DNA of 43,200 nt from Alphaproteobacteria bacterium (lineage in GTDB: Bacteria > Pseudomonadota > Alphaproteobacteria > UBA9655), in the NCBI GenBank assembly GCA_019748065.1, contig JAIEQB010000053.1, forward strand, positions 1 to 43,200, read 5' to 3'. Positions within the stretch are counted from its first letter, which is position 1. Each line of letters opens with the position of its first letter. The notes under the pieces are model-generated. The model saw nothing but the letters and a program-made list of their open reading frames with translations, had not been told where the DNA came from and did not search any database. Shown here in pieces: positions 1 through 8,170 of the stretch. Position numbers and translations under genes: made by a program.

Positions 1-239
1 CGTCGCCTATCAGCTCAGAGAAAACAAGCCTACCTTTAAATTTTCAAATCTCCTTATCCAAAACTAAGGTTAAGTAGATATCATGCCGTAGTTGGTTCGG
101 CGAGTGGCCTGCGCATCCGGCTCGAGAATCTCTTTAGATTGTATATCCAACGCCATCTTTATAGGTTCTCTTGTCTCAGTTGATCTTTTTTTGGTCAGCT
201 TACTATCTGGCAGATTTTTACACACCAAGGAAAATCACA

Positions 240-346
240 TTTTTTCGTCATTGCGAGAAAGATCGAAGACCCGACGAATTCATCTTTCAAGTGAATCTAT
301 AGATTGCCGCGCCCACTGCGTGGGCTCGCAATAAGGACGAAAAAAA
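240..346. repeat. Palindromic interspersed repeat (MITE-like)
   Basis: The ends form an inverted repeat: TTTTTTCGTC-ATTGCGAG on the left and CTCGCAAT-AAG-GACGAAAAAA on the right, differing only by a three-base insertion in the right arm. Inside the right arm is a second perfect hairpin, GCCCAC-TGC-GTGGGC (311-325). Repeats beginning CGTCATTGCGAG and ending in CTCGCAAT are, from memory, widespread non-coding elements in several intracellular proteobacteria. No gene is supported in 1-390; an open frame at 92-334 runs through the repeat and has no protein-like features. Confidence 0.6.
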
Positions 347-390
347 TTTGTGTGTTAAGATAAACAAATCGGAAAATTGATCTTTCCTGC

Positions 391-1554
391 TTACAATTTC
401 TCAAGCTCCTCCTCAGTTAAAATCTCGCGCAATACCTCATTTGTATGCTCCCCCAAATGGGGTGGACGATAGCGGTAGGCAGGTTTTGACTTCGAAAGGT
501 TCAGAGGCGAGGCTACCATTTTTAATCCCTCAAGAGGAGCTGCAATTTGATGAGCCCTCACTTGAGGGTCCTCAAAAGCTTCTTTCAAAGAATTTACAGG
601 ACCTACGGGAATTCCAATTTTATCGAGCTGTTCAATCCAATAGTCTTTGGGTTTTTCCTTAATAAGGTCCTGAATTTTTCCGTTCACCTCAGCGCGGTGA
701 AGAACACGGTCCTTATTTGTTGAATAATCTTTTAAAAAAGTTTCGTCCTTTACAAAGGTGCAAAATTTTTCAAATTGACCGTCAGTGCCAATAGCAATAA
801 TAACATAACCATCCTGAGCTTCAAAGAGACCATATGGCACAATATTGGGATGGCCATTTCCAATACGTGGAGGAGATTTTCCATCCAAAAGATAGGATTG
901 GGCTGCAAAAGAAAGAAGTCCCATGGTGGAGTCCAAAAGGGCCATATCAATATATTGCCCTTCCCCTGTTTGGCTCCTTTGATAAAGGGCCGCAAGAATG
1001 GCAATAGCACTATAAAGACCCGTGCCAATATCCCCAATCGAAATCCCTGCCCGCAAGGGAATGCCCTCGGGCTCGCCGATCAGGCTCATTAAACCGGAAA
1101 GACCTTGAACTTGAAAATCGTACCCAGGGCGCTGGGCATAAGGCCCTGTTTGACCAAATCCCGTAATAGAACAATAAATAATGTTGGGCTTAATTTTTTT
1201 AACGTCTTCATAACTTAAGCCATGAGCAGCCAGAAATCCCACCTTGAAATTTTCGACGAACACATCGGATATAGCGATAAGTTTCTTTGCCACCTCAAGT
1301 CCTGCCGGGGTTGCTATATCAAGGGCCACTGATCGCTTATTTCGATTACAACTTAAGTAATAAGCGCTCTCGCCAGTCTCTTCTCCCTTAAGATCGCGCT
1401 CAAAGGGAGGGCCCCAGGCGCGGGTCATATCTCCATGAACAGGATGTTCAATTTTTAGAACATCCGCGCCGAGATCTCCGAGGATTTGAGTGCAAAAGGG
1501 TCCCGCTAAGACACGGGTCATATCAAAGATGCAAAGGCCCTTAAGCGCTTGCAA
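391..1554 (-). CDS. CaiB/BaiF family CoA-transferase
   Basis: This 387-residue protein belongs to the class III (family III) CoA-transferases, which move CoA between carboxylic acids; members include formyl-CoA transferase, carnitine CoA-transferase and alpha-methylacyl-CoA racemase. The N-terminus carries the family opening LKGLCIFDMTRVLAGPFCTQ and LGDLGADVLKIE. The catalytic aspartate is most likely D175 in SIGDIGTG, the position equivalent to Asp169 of formyl-CoA transferase. GYDFQVQGLSGLM and GQYIDMALLDS are further family blocks. Length is normal for the family. It is the last gene before the repeat at 240-346 and lies 3 nt downstream of the FKBP gene on the same strand, so co-transcription is possible. 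The exact acyl substrate cannot be told from sequence. Confidence 0.9.
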   Translation of the reverse strand: MQALKGLCIFDMTRVLAGPFCTQILGDLGADVLKIEHPVHGDMTRAWGPPFERDLKGEETGESAYYLSCNRNKRSVALDIATPAGLEVAKKLIAISDVFVENFKVGFLAAHGLSYEDVKKIKPNIIYCSITGFGQTGPYAQRPGYDFQVQGLSGLMSLIGEPEGIPLRAGISIGDIGTGLYSAIAILAALYQRSQTGEGQYIDMALLDSTMGLLSFAAQSYLLDGKSPPRIGNGHPNIVPYGLFEAQDGYVIIAIGTDGQFEKFCTFVKDETFLKDYSTNKDRVLHRAEVNGKIQDLIKEKPKDYWIEQLDKIGIPVGPVNSLKEAFEDPQVRAHQIAAPLEGLKMVASPLNLSKSKPAYRYRPPHLGEHTNEVLREILTEEELEKL

Positions 1555-1557
1555 AAT

Positions 1558-1971
1558 CTACTTAACCCCAAGAAGTTTAACATCAAAAATAAGTGTTGCA
1601 TTGGGAGGAATAACGCCCCCTGCGCCACGTGCACCATAAGCTAAATCTGCAGGAATAATTAGCTGACGCTCGCTGCCAACTTTCATGCCAGCTACACCTT
1701 CATCCCATCCTCGAATAACATCACCTCTACCTAAAGTAAAAGTAAAGGGCTCGTCACGATCAACAGAGCTATCAAACTTTTGATCATTTTGCTTGAGCCT
1801 TCCTGTGTAATGAACGGTAACTTCTTGACCAGGTTTGGCTTCTGTGCCCTCTCCCACTTTTACATCTTTATAGGTAAGTCCTGAGGGGGTTGTTACTGTA
1901 TCTGTCATGGCTGCTGATCCTATATTGGGGGTTAAAAAAGCAAAAAGAGCGGCGAATGCTGCAAATTTCAT
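1558..1971 (-). CDS. Exported FKBP-type peptidyl-prolyl cis-trans isomerase
   Basis: The protein catalyses proline cis-trans isomerisation and probably assists folding in the periplasm. A short hydrophobic signal peptide (KFAAFAALFAFLTPNIGSAA) precedes one FKBP domain with the hallmark runs VTVHYTGRL, FDSS, GRGDVIRGWDEGVAGMKVG and IPPNATLIFDVKLL. I chose the ATG at 1971 because AAAGGA sits about 9 nt upstream; an in-frame ATG at 2013 adds 14 lysine-rich residues, overlaps the upstream gene by 4 nt, and lacks a ribosome binding site. With the 1971 start the product is 137 residues, a typical single-domain FkpA/FKBP22-like size. It sits directly downstream of the small gene ending at 2010. Confidence 0.9.
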   Translation of the reverse strand: MKFAAFAALFAFLTPNIGSAAMTDTVTTPSGLTYKDVKVGEGTEAKPGQEVTVHYTGRLKQNDQKFDSSVDRDEPFTFTLGRGDVIRGWDEGVAGMKVGSERQLIIPADLAYGARGAGGVIPPNATLIFDVKLLGVK

Positions 1972-2009
1972 GAAATTGTTTCCTTTCTTTTTATTTCCCT
2001 TCTTTATAG

Positions 2010-2243
2010 TCATTTTTTTGTTTTCTTGGCAAGAAGCTCCTTAATTTCATCCATAAGGCGTTGAATATCTTCATCTTTTAAATCAGCAAGGGAAAGTTTT
2101 TTTTGAATGGAAACATTAAAGAAATTAATATGTTTAGCTAAAAGCTCCTTCGCCTTTAAAGCCACAACCAAATTTCCTTTTTCTAAGGCAAGCGTATAAA
2201 TATGCTCTAAATCCTCAATAATATTTTCATCAAAAGACTTCAT
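2010..2243 (-). CDS. Small conserved-looking helical protein, function unknown
   Basis: A predicted 77-residue, fully helical and charged protein, starting MKSFDENIIEDLEHIYTLAL. The stretch ALKAKELLAKHINFF resembles the helix ending in ELLGKH(L/M)GMF found in phage small terminase subunits and related DNA-binding proteins, but that is a memory-based resemblance over about 20 residues and the rest is not recognised. The start at 2243 is preferred over the ATG at 2255 because GGGAG lies 5 nt upstream of it. The C-terminus is lysine-rich (AKKTKK). It is upstream of the FKBP gene on the same strand and may be translated with it. The 200 nt between this gene and the response regulator (divergent) hold the promoters of both, but I could not pick out convincing boxes. 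Confidence 0.6.
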   Translation of the reverse strand: MKSFDENIIEDLEHIYTLALEKGNLVVALKAKELLAKHINFFNVSIQKKLSLADLKDEDIQRLMDEIKELLAKKTKK

Positions 2244-2492
2244 AGAGTCTCCCATCTTCTCTTTTTAGGATATCAAGCTATCTCAAAAGATCACAGAAAT
2301 TCAATTGGTCATTTTGAGGGCAAGATGAGTTTGAGATAGGATCATTTCAGTACAAAGAGCCTATAGGAACCGCCCACAGCTTAAGGAAGAGGGGAAGAAG
2401 CTCTTTTACATACAGTATGTGGTAAGAAGCGATAATTCAAGCCTAGCTCCTTTTCTTTGAAAGCTGTATACTTAAGTAAAATGAGAGGGGTT

Positions 2493-3362
2493 ATGACAAA
2501 AGTCCTATTCGTTGACGATGAACCCGACATCGAGCTTTTGACTAAGCAAAAATATCGTAAGCAAGTTGCTGAGGGCGTTTTTGACGTTTTATTTGCCTTG
2601 AATGGAGAAGAAGCTCTTCAGGTCATTAAAGAAAACCCCGACCTTGAGATAGTCATCACCGACATCAACATGCCGCAAATGGATGGCCTTGTTCTTCTTG
2701 ATAGACTGAAAGAAGTCAACCCTGCAATCAAAACTATCGTTGTCTCTGCCTATGGAGACACAAACATGCTGCGTGCCGCCATGAATAAGGGCGCTTATGA
2801 TTTCGTGACCAAACCCATTAACTTTACAGAGCTGGGAACTCTTATTGAAACAACCCTTGAATTATGTAGAAATATCAAAACACCTCTCTACACCTATCAA
2901 CTTCAGCTTGCGGCCGCATTTCCTCCTCGCTTAGATCTTAATTATCTTCATCAGCGAGCCATGGTCTTGTGGGATGCCTTTGAATTGGAAAAGGAACACC
3001 TAATTTCCTTTGGCGTTTCGGTTTTGCCCTCTCCTGTTCCCAGCGAGCTTGCCGTCAGTATAGTTCATGGCCTTTTGCGCACATCTTTACAAGAAGATCC
3101 CAGACTTCCTTTGGAAGCGTTGGAGAAAAAGCTTTCTCTTGTTAACCCTTCTTTGAAGGCACACGTTCTCATCAGCCAATATCACAAAGACACCCATGCG
3201 TTTTCTTTCCATGCCAATGGAGAGTATAAGGTGAATCATAGAACAGGTCAGGATGAAACGATCCTTACCCCCCTCCAGACGGCTCTTTTAAATTTGGGAG
3301 ATGTGATCACATTGGAAGAGGTAGCCTCGGGCACATCCCTCTCCCTCTCCTGCCTTAAATAA
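2493..3362 (+). CDS. Response regulator with unrecognised C-terminal output domain
   Basis: The first 120 residues form a CheY-like receiver: acidic pair D8-D9 (FVDDE), phosphoacceptor D57 (ITDINMPQMDG), switch residue S85 (VVSAYGD) and K107 (FVTKPIN). It should be phosphorylated by a histidine kinase, none of which is in this window. The remaining 170 residues contain no DNA-binding helix-turn-helix or enzyme motif I recognise, so the output is unknown. The ATG at 2493 is chosen because GAGAGG precedes it and the receiver begins at once (MTKVLFVDDEP); the frame is open up to 2457. The gene ends 2 nt from the convergent symporter gene, leaving no room for a private terminator. Confidence 0.85.
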   Translation: MTKVLFVDDEPDIELLTKQKYRKQVAEGVFDVLFALNGEEALQVIKENPDLEIVITDINMPQMDGLVLLDRLKEVNPAIKTIVVSAYGDTNMLRAAMNKGAYDFVTKPINFTELGTLIETTLELCRNIKTPLYTYQLQLAAAFPPRLDLNYLHQRAMVLWDAFELEKEHLISFGVSVLPSPVPSELAVSIVHGLLRTSLQEDPRLPLEALEKKLSLVNPSLKAHVLISQYHKDTHAFSFHANGEYKVNHRTGQDETILTPLQTALLNLGDVITLEEVASGTSLSLSCLK

Positions 3363-3364
3363 TT

Positions 3365-4702
3365 TTAACGCCCAACAAGTTCTTTTTTGAAGTCAACTTC
3401 ATGGCGCAATTTCCAAATTCCTAAAAGGTTTGTCAGCACCAAAAGTCCGCCTGAAAGCCCCATAATTGTACCGGCATGCCCCGAATCTAAAAAGGAAAAA
3501 CCCGTAAAGGCAGATGCTGCGAAAATAAAATAGCCAATACGCCCACCTCGCGGAAAGAGCCACTGGGCAGCTTTCTCTCCGACTGCTAAATAAGCAATAA
3601 TTGTCGTGTAGCCTGCAATAAAAATAAGGATTGCCACAAAGATATCCGAACAGGGAAAATAATGGGAAAAGGCGGAAGATACAGCTTGAGACTCATGAAC
3701 GTCCGTTTTCCAGTAGCCCGTTAAAAGAACCACGAGAACACTCAAGGTACAAATCAATGCATCCGTTGCCACCCCAAAGATGGAAAGGCAAGCTTGTGTT
3801 CCTGGATCACGGGCCTTCGATTCACTTTGAATGATGGAATCATAGCCCACCCCCAAATCCCCCGAATAAACGGCTCTTGCTGTTCCCCACTGAAGGGCTG
3901 CAAGCATGCTGCAACTAGCAAATCCGCCCACCGCCGCATGCCCTGTAAAAGCAGACACAAACACTTCCTTGAAAAGGTGAGGCAGCTCGGGGATATGGAG
4001 CAAAATGATGTAAAGACAAAGCCCGATATAAACGATAATAAAAGGAGGCATCAGGGCCGTTGATATGTTTGCCAGTCGGCGGATTCCACCAAACCCACCG
4101 TAAAGAGTGAGAGTTAATATCCCGATTAAAATCAGAGGGTAATAAGAAGGCGACACTGCCGTTAGCGCATTGGTAACCGTTACAAATTGCAAGATTTCAA
4201 CACCATAGATGGCCAAAAAAGCACAGTAAATAACGGGAATAACCTTCGAAAAAAAACGCGTTCGAAAGGCTTTTTGAAGGTAGATCATGGGGCCGCCATG
4301 ATGGCCTTGGCGTCCATCATCAATACGAAACTTCATGCCTAAATATATTTCAGCATACTTTATCAAGGTTCCAGAAAAGGCTGCAATCCATAACCAAAAA
4401 AGGGCTCCCGGCCCGCCAAGCTTGATGGCTGTAATGACAGCAACAATGTTTCCAAGTCCCACCATACCGCCGACAGAGGCAAAATAAACACGGAACGGAT
4501 TGATCCCATCTCCTCCTTCTGAGGAGCGTTGCACCGCCCGAATGGTGCGCAAGGGGTGTGCTAAAACACTTAATTGATAAAAGCCTGAGCGAATAGAAAA
4601 ATAAAGGCCAACGGCCGTAACAATCATAAAGCCAAGATAACCCCAGTAAAAGGATTCGATTGTCCTTAAAACACAAAAAATCGCATCAATTACATACATC
4701 AC
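3365..4702 (-). CDS. AGCS family sodium:alanine/glycine symporter
   Basis: A 445-residue inner-membrane protein with about ten or eleven hydrophobic segments. The alanine/glycine:cation symporter signature is clear: GGMVGLGNIVAV followed by GGPGALFWLW and KYAEIYLGMKF, and later WGTARAVYSGDLGVGYDSI. These proteins import alanine or glycine with Na+ (or H+), a sensible acquisition route for a host-dependent bacterium. The length fits the family. It lies downstream of znuA on the same strand after 46 nt that contain a weak hairpin (CACGC...GCGTG near 4712-4728), so it may be a separate unit or a read-through partner. Substrate preference between alanine, glycine and other small amino acids is not decidable here. 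Confidence 0.92.
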   Translation of the reverse strand: MMYVIDAIFCVLRTIESFYWGYLGFMIVTAVGLYFSIRSGFYQLSVLAHPLRTIRAVQRSSEGGDGINPFRVYFASVGGMVGLGNIVAVITAIKLGGPGALFWLWIAAFSGTLIKYAEIYLGMKFRIDDGRQGHHGGPMIYLQKAFRTRFFSKVIPVIYCAFLAIYGVEILQFVTVTNALTAVSPSYYPLILIGILTLTLYGGFGGIRRLANISTALMPPFIIVYIGLCLYIILLHIPELPHLFKEVFVSAFTGHAAVGGFASCSMLAALQWGTARAVYSGDLGVGYDSIIQSESKARDPGTQACLSIFGVATDALICTLSVLVVLLTGYWKTDVHESQAVSSAFSHYFPCSDIFVAILIFIAGYTTIIAYLAVGEKAAQWLFPRGGRIGYFIFAASAFTGFSFLDSGHAGTIMGLSGGLLVLTNLLGIWKLRHEVDFKKELVGR

Positions 4703-4748
4703 AAAGCTTTCTCACGCCCCAAGCGTGGGAGAAATTGAAGGGAATATC

Positions 4749-5642
4749 TCATTTCTTAAACGACGCACTGTCAGATTGTTCTTCTTGCAAAGCTTTGATC
4801 AAAGCTGACAGGTTAAACTCCATCATCTTGAGATAGGTATCCGCCTCTGTACCAGGTTCTGAAAGAGCATCGGAGTAAAGTACACCAGCAATTGTAAGCC
4901 CTGTTTCCTTTGAAATTTGCTCAAGCAAACGGACATTAGAAATGTTCTCTGCAAACATGACACGAATCTTCTCTTTCTTGATCCGCTCAATAAGCTTGAC
5001 CACCGCCATTGCAGAGGGTTCTGCATCCGTACTAATTCCTAAAGGAGCAAAGAAAGTAATATGAAATTCCCGTCCCAAATAATCGAAAGCATTATGATTG
5101 GAAATCACTTTTCGGTTTTCCAGAGGAACAGTTTTGAGTTCATGCTTGGTTTTTTCTTGTAACATTTTTAGCTGTTCTTTATAGAGCTCTCCGCGAGCTT
5201 TAAAATACGTTGCATCTTCCGGTAACAAGGTGGAGAGCCCTTCCACAATATTATCCACGTAAATCTGAGCATTTTCAAGACTATGCCAAGCATGAGGGTC
5301 AGGGAAACGGCGCCTTCCATGAAGAATGGGCCGAATGCCTTTCGAGGCCTCCACAACTTGTCCGTAAAAACCTGACGCCTTAATAAGGCGATCAAGCCAC
5401 CCTTCAAATCCTAACCCGTTTTTGATCACCAACTTTGCGTGAGTTAGGTCTTTTGCATTTTCAGGACGAGGTTCAAAGACGTGAGTATCTTGGTTGGGGC
5501 CTACTAAATTTTTAAGCTCAATCCTATCTCCCCCGATTTCATTAACCATATCCTGCAGAATACTAAAGGTTGTCACCACAAGGGGTTTAGCCATACATGT
5601 GGTTGAAAAAAAGAGAAATGAGAGGAAAAGAAAAAAACGCAT
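4749..5642 (-). CDS. znuA: Zinc-type ABC transporter periplasmic binding protein
   Basis: This is a cluster A-I metal-binding protein (TroA/ZnuA family) that captures a divalent metal in the periplasm. A signal peptide ends near TTCMA-KP. The likely ligands are H54 (DTHVFEP), H117 (DPHAWHS), H183 (SNHNAFDY) and D258 (YSDALSE). Three His plus one Asp is the TroA-like zinc set; manganese-specific relatives have Glu at the third position. The His-rich loop of gammaproteobacterial ZnuA is absent. Its start codon overlaps the stop of the permease gene (TGATG), showing translational coupling. Zinc is the best guess; manganese is possible. Confidence 0.9.
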   Translation of the reverse strand: MRFFLFLSFLFFSTTCMAKPLVVTTFSILQDMVNEIGGDRIELKNLVGPNQDTHVFEPRPENAKDLTHAKLVIKNGLGFEGWLDRLIKASGFYGQVVEASKGIRPILHGRRRFPDPHAWHSLENAQIYVDNIVEGLSTLLPEDATYFKARGELYKEQLKMLQEKTKHELKTVPLENRKVISNHNAFDYLGREFHITFFAPLGISTDAEPSAMAVVKLIERIKKEKIRVMFAENISNVRLLEQISKETGLTIAGVLYSDALSEPGTEADTYLKMMEFNLSALIKALQEEQSDSASFKK

Positions 5643-6493
5643 CAGTCACGTCCTTGTTGTCGTTTAAGCGCCCCAAAGGGGGCTATAAAAAGAGATATAG
5701 CATAAATCAGACCTGCCATCAAAATAATTGACGGTCCTGACGGCCATTCTAAATGATAGGAAAGCAATAATCCAAAATAGCCGGAGAGAACAGCAAAAAA
5801 ACTAGAAAATAAGAAAAGAGACCACACATGGCGAGCCCAAAGACGAGAGGATACAGCGGGTAGCATCATCATACCCAAGGCCATCAATGTGCCTAAAGCT
5901 TGAAAGGCGGCCACAAGGTTTAAGGCAACCAAAACAAGGAAAAGGAAATGATACATTCCTCCCCAGCCCCCAATGACCCGCAAAAAGCCCGGGTCAAAAC
6001 ATTCAATCAAAAGGGGGCGATAAATGATGGCTAGGATACATAAGGTAAAAGTTGTAATGCCCGTCACCATAAAAAGAGAAGTATTGTCAACAGCTAGAAT
6101 GGTGCCAAAGAGAATATGCATCAAATCAACTTGGCTTCCTTGCGTTGAGATAATAAGAACGCCAAGAGCAAGGGAAATTAAGTAAAATCCAGCAAAGCTG
6201 GCATCCTCATTCAAAATAGTAAAACGAGAGATCACGCCCGAAAGGGAAGCCACAATAAAACCAACGATAAATCCTCCAAGTCCCATGGCAGGTAAGGAAA
6301 GCCCTCCAATCAAAAATCCAATAGCCGCCCCGGGAAGAATGGCGTGAGAAAGAGCATCTCCCATCAAACTCATCCGCCTCAAAACTAAGAGAACCCCCAC
6401 AGGACCGCATCCTAAGGCCAAAGCCATGCATGCCATCAAGGCGCGTCTTAAGAATATATAATCTGCAAAGGGAGAAATAAAAAAATCAACCAT
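5642..6493 (-). CDS. znuB: Zinc-type ABC transporter permease
   Basis: A 283-residue integral membrane subunit of the ABC-3 family with about eight hydrophobic segments. The N-terminal FLRRALMACMALALGCGPVG and RRMSLMGDALSHAILPGAAIGFL block is the classic ZnuB/TroC signature, including the GDALSHA coupling loop. It overlaps znuC by 8 nt at its start and znuA by 1 nt at its end, so the three are one operon with order C-B-A. It forms the transmembrane channel for metal delivered by the binding protein. Confidence 0.92.
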   Translation of the reverse strand: MVDFFISPFADYIFLRRALMACMALALGCGPVGVLLVLRRMSLMGDALSHAILPGAAIGFLIGGLSLPAMGLGGFIVGFIVASLSGVISRFTILNEDASFAGFYLISLALGVLIISTQGSQVDLMHILFGTILAVDNTSLFMVTGITTFTLCILAIIYRPLLIECFDPGFLRVIGGWGGMYHFLFLVLVALNLVAAFQALGTLMALGMMMLPAVSSRLWARHVWSLFLFSSFFAVLSGYFGLLLSYHLEWPSGPSIILMAGLIYAISLFIAPFGALKRQQGRD

Positions 6494-7295
6494 GAGGCCC
6501 CTCTCCTATCATTGCCTCCCAAGCTTGCGAAGTTTCAATCATGGATTCTATATTGGTTTTTGTAAGCACTTTTTCTGTAGCCCCTTCACGATAAAACTGA
6601 CGCGCAAGAAGCAATGTATTGGGGAAGTGCTCATTTACCAAAGCTGTGTCATGTAAAACTGCAATAACAAGCCGCTTTTCCTGTACCCAAACATGCACTA
6701 ATTTTATTAAATCAGCAATTGTGCGGGTATCTACACCTGTAAAAGGCTCATCTAAAAAAATTACAGGCGCATCTTGTAAAATAAGACGGGCGAATAAAAC
6801 GCGCTGGAACTGACCACCTGAAAGAGCTTGAAGGGGTGTTTTAGCAAAGGAAGCGAGCCCCACCTGCTCAAGGGCTGCCTGCATTTTGCCTCGCTGTTCT
6901 TTGGTGTATCTCCTGAAAATCCCTACCTCACGAAAAAGGCCCATGGCAATGGTATCCCCAACGGTCAGGGGAAAACGCCTATCAAGTTGATTTTGCTGAG
7001 CTAAATAGGCCACATCACATGGACAAAAGCCTCGGAAGATAACTTTCCCAGTTGTAGGTTTTTGGAGGCCCAAAAGAGTTCTTAACAGAGTACTCTTTCC
7101 TCCACCATTGGGGCCCACAATGGCCCAAAGAGAAGGAACATTAAAATGGCATGTCAGCTCCGAAATAACTGTATTACGGGGATAAGCCACTGTTAAATCT
7201 CTGATTTCAATCTCGGGAGGACCTCCTGCCTCACAATGAATAACCTTATGCTTTTTCTGAAAGATATTCCAAAAAGAGGGCGAGGCATGCTCCAT
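6486..7295 (-). CDS. znuC: Zinc-type ABC transporter ATP-binding protein
   Basis: The ATPase of the metal importer. It has Walker A GPNGGGKSTLL, Q-loop AQQNQLDRRFPLTV, signature LSGGQFQR, Walker B VIFLDEPF and H-loop LHD. The segment LDRRFPLTVGDTIAMG is typical of Mn/Zn importers. About 25 extra residues (EHASPSFWNIFQKKHKVIHC) precede the usual start of the domain; a shorter product from a downstream start cannot be excluded. The gene begins 3 nt after a 34-residue ORF (7299-7403) and lies below the palindrome at 7424-7438. Confidence 0.92.
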   Translation of the reverse strand: MEHASPSFWNIFQKKHKVIHCEAGGPPEIEIRDLTVAYPRNTVISELTCHFNVPSLWAIVGPNGGGKSTLLRTLLGLQKPTTGKVIFRGFCPCDVAYLAQQNQLDRRFPLTVGDTIAMGLFREVGIFRRYTKEQRGKMQAALEQVGLASFAKTPLQALSGGQFQRVLFARLILQDAPVIFLDEPFTGVDTRTIADLIKLVHVWVQEKRLVIAVLHDTALVNEHFPNTLLLARQFYREGATEKVLTKTNIESMIETSQAWEAMIGEGPHG

Positions 7296-7298
7296 AGG

Positions 7299-7403
7299 TT
7301 AAAATGCCCAGTAAACGCCCGTCCACAAGGCAGCTAAAAGGATACTCATAGTCAAGAGGCGAAAAAGAGCCCCTTGCAATATTGGATTCTCATAATTTCT
7401 CAT
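7299..7403 (-). CDS. 34-residue single-pass membrane ORF leading the znu operon
   Basis: This short ORF encodes MRNYENPILQGALFRLLTMS, then a hydrophobic stretch ending WTGVYWAF. Residues 11-34 form one plausible transmembrane helix. Its TAA stop is separated from the znuC ATG by only 3 nt, and its ATG is 20 nt from the palindrome 7424-7438, so it would be the first cistron of the zinc operon. No strong ribosome binding site is seen. It could be a small transporter-associated protein, a leader peptide, or chance. Confidence 0.45.
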   Translation of the reverse strand: MRNYENPILQGALFRLLTMSILLAALWTGVYWAF

Positions 7404-7423
7404 TTAACACACCATGCTCTAGC

Positions 7424-7438
7424 TAAGAATCATTCTTA
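7424..7438. promoter_or_regulatory. Perfect 7-1-7 palindrome, candidate Fur-family (Zur/Fur/Mur) operator
   Basis: TAAGAATCATTCTTA is a perfect inverted repeat with a one-base centre, located just upstream of the small ORF and znuCBA. Its geometry and 10 of the 14 arm positions match the 7-1-7 form of the Fur box (TGATAATNATTATCA). A metal-responsive repressor site in front of a metal importer is expected. Which regulator binds is inference. Confidence 0.55.
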
Positions 7439-7609
7439 AAAAATGAATCAAAGAATGGTGCCTTAAAAATAGAAAAAGTCAATAAAAATCTGAGATTGCA
7501 AGTGCATAATATTTACATAAATTTTACAAGAAGGGCATTGTAAGAAAATTTACTTTCATGTAAATAATTCTCCAATATCATATAATATTTATTTAAAAGG
7601 ACACCAGAA

Positions 7610-7909
7610 GTGATGAGTGCTTCAGTTAAAAAGACTCTAACTTATTTTATTATTTTTATTGGAGTTTTAAATATCTGGAATTTTGTATACATGTTGGGTA
7701 GCAACGCTGAGTATCATGATGTCCGTAGAGCTCTTGAAGAAATAAAAGATTTAGAAAATAGGAACCTTCTTCAAAATCCTCCTGAATCCCTTTCAAAAGA
7801 TACAAAAGAGATCATGCAATACCTTCAAGTCTTGCAAAAATCAGTGAATGCGGTAACGGGAGAAGAGTACATGTATTCAATTTGGGAAGATACGTTTTAC
7901 TGCGTTTAA
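7610..7909 (+). CDS. Small membrane-anchored protein of unknown function
   Basis: A 99-residue product with one hydrophobic segment (residues about 10-30, LTYFIIFIGVLNIWNFVYML) and a charged, helical remainder (EYHDVRRALEEIKDLENRNL) that could form a coiled coil. I do not recognise a family. Translation may start at GTG 7610 or ATG 7613; AAAGG lies 9 or 12 nt upstream. A consensus -10 box TATAAT sits at 7581-7586, with no clear -35. The stop codon lies inside the terminator hairpin 7887-7918, so it is a monocistronic unit. Confidence 0.6.
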   Translation: MMSASVKKTLTYFIIFIGVLNIWNFVYMLGSNAEYHDVRRALEEIKDLENRNLLQNPPESLSKDTKEIMQYLQVLQKSVNAVTGEEYMYSIWEDTFYCV

Positions 7910-7924
7910 ACGTATCTTTATTTT
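7887..7924 (+). terminator. Intrinsic terminator of the 7610-7909 gene
   Basis: AAGATACGTTT (7887-7897) pairs perfectly with AAACGTATCTT (7908-7918) around a 10-nt loop, followed by TATTTT. The hairpin overlaps the last codons of the preceding gene. From 7925 to 8170 no gene is seen; a GC-rich inverted repeat (GCGGAGG...CCTCCGC, near 8094-8125) is the only structure I noticed. Confidence 0.65.
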
Positions 7925-8170
7925 AGCTGGCCTCTTTATTTTATTACTTATTTCAAGGATTTGCATGATTTTTCCTATCCGAATCAAGACTTCATCTTAA
8001 ATCTCCATCCTCCCAAGGGGATTTCCCTGCTGTGACTTTTTCAGCCATAGACGCAACAATATACCGGAAAGGTTAGTAAGGGTGGCTGTGGGGCGGAGGA
8101 CAGCAGAGCACCCCTCCGCACGCGCACATATCTCCCATCCTGGATAAACCAACACAAGAAAAGGTGTGAA

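Noticed and set aside
92-334. 80-residue open frame on the plus strand
   Set aside because: It runs through the palindromic repeat, has no ribosome site and no protein-like pattern.
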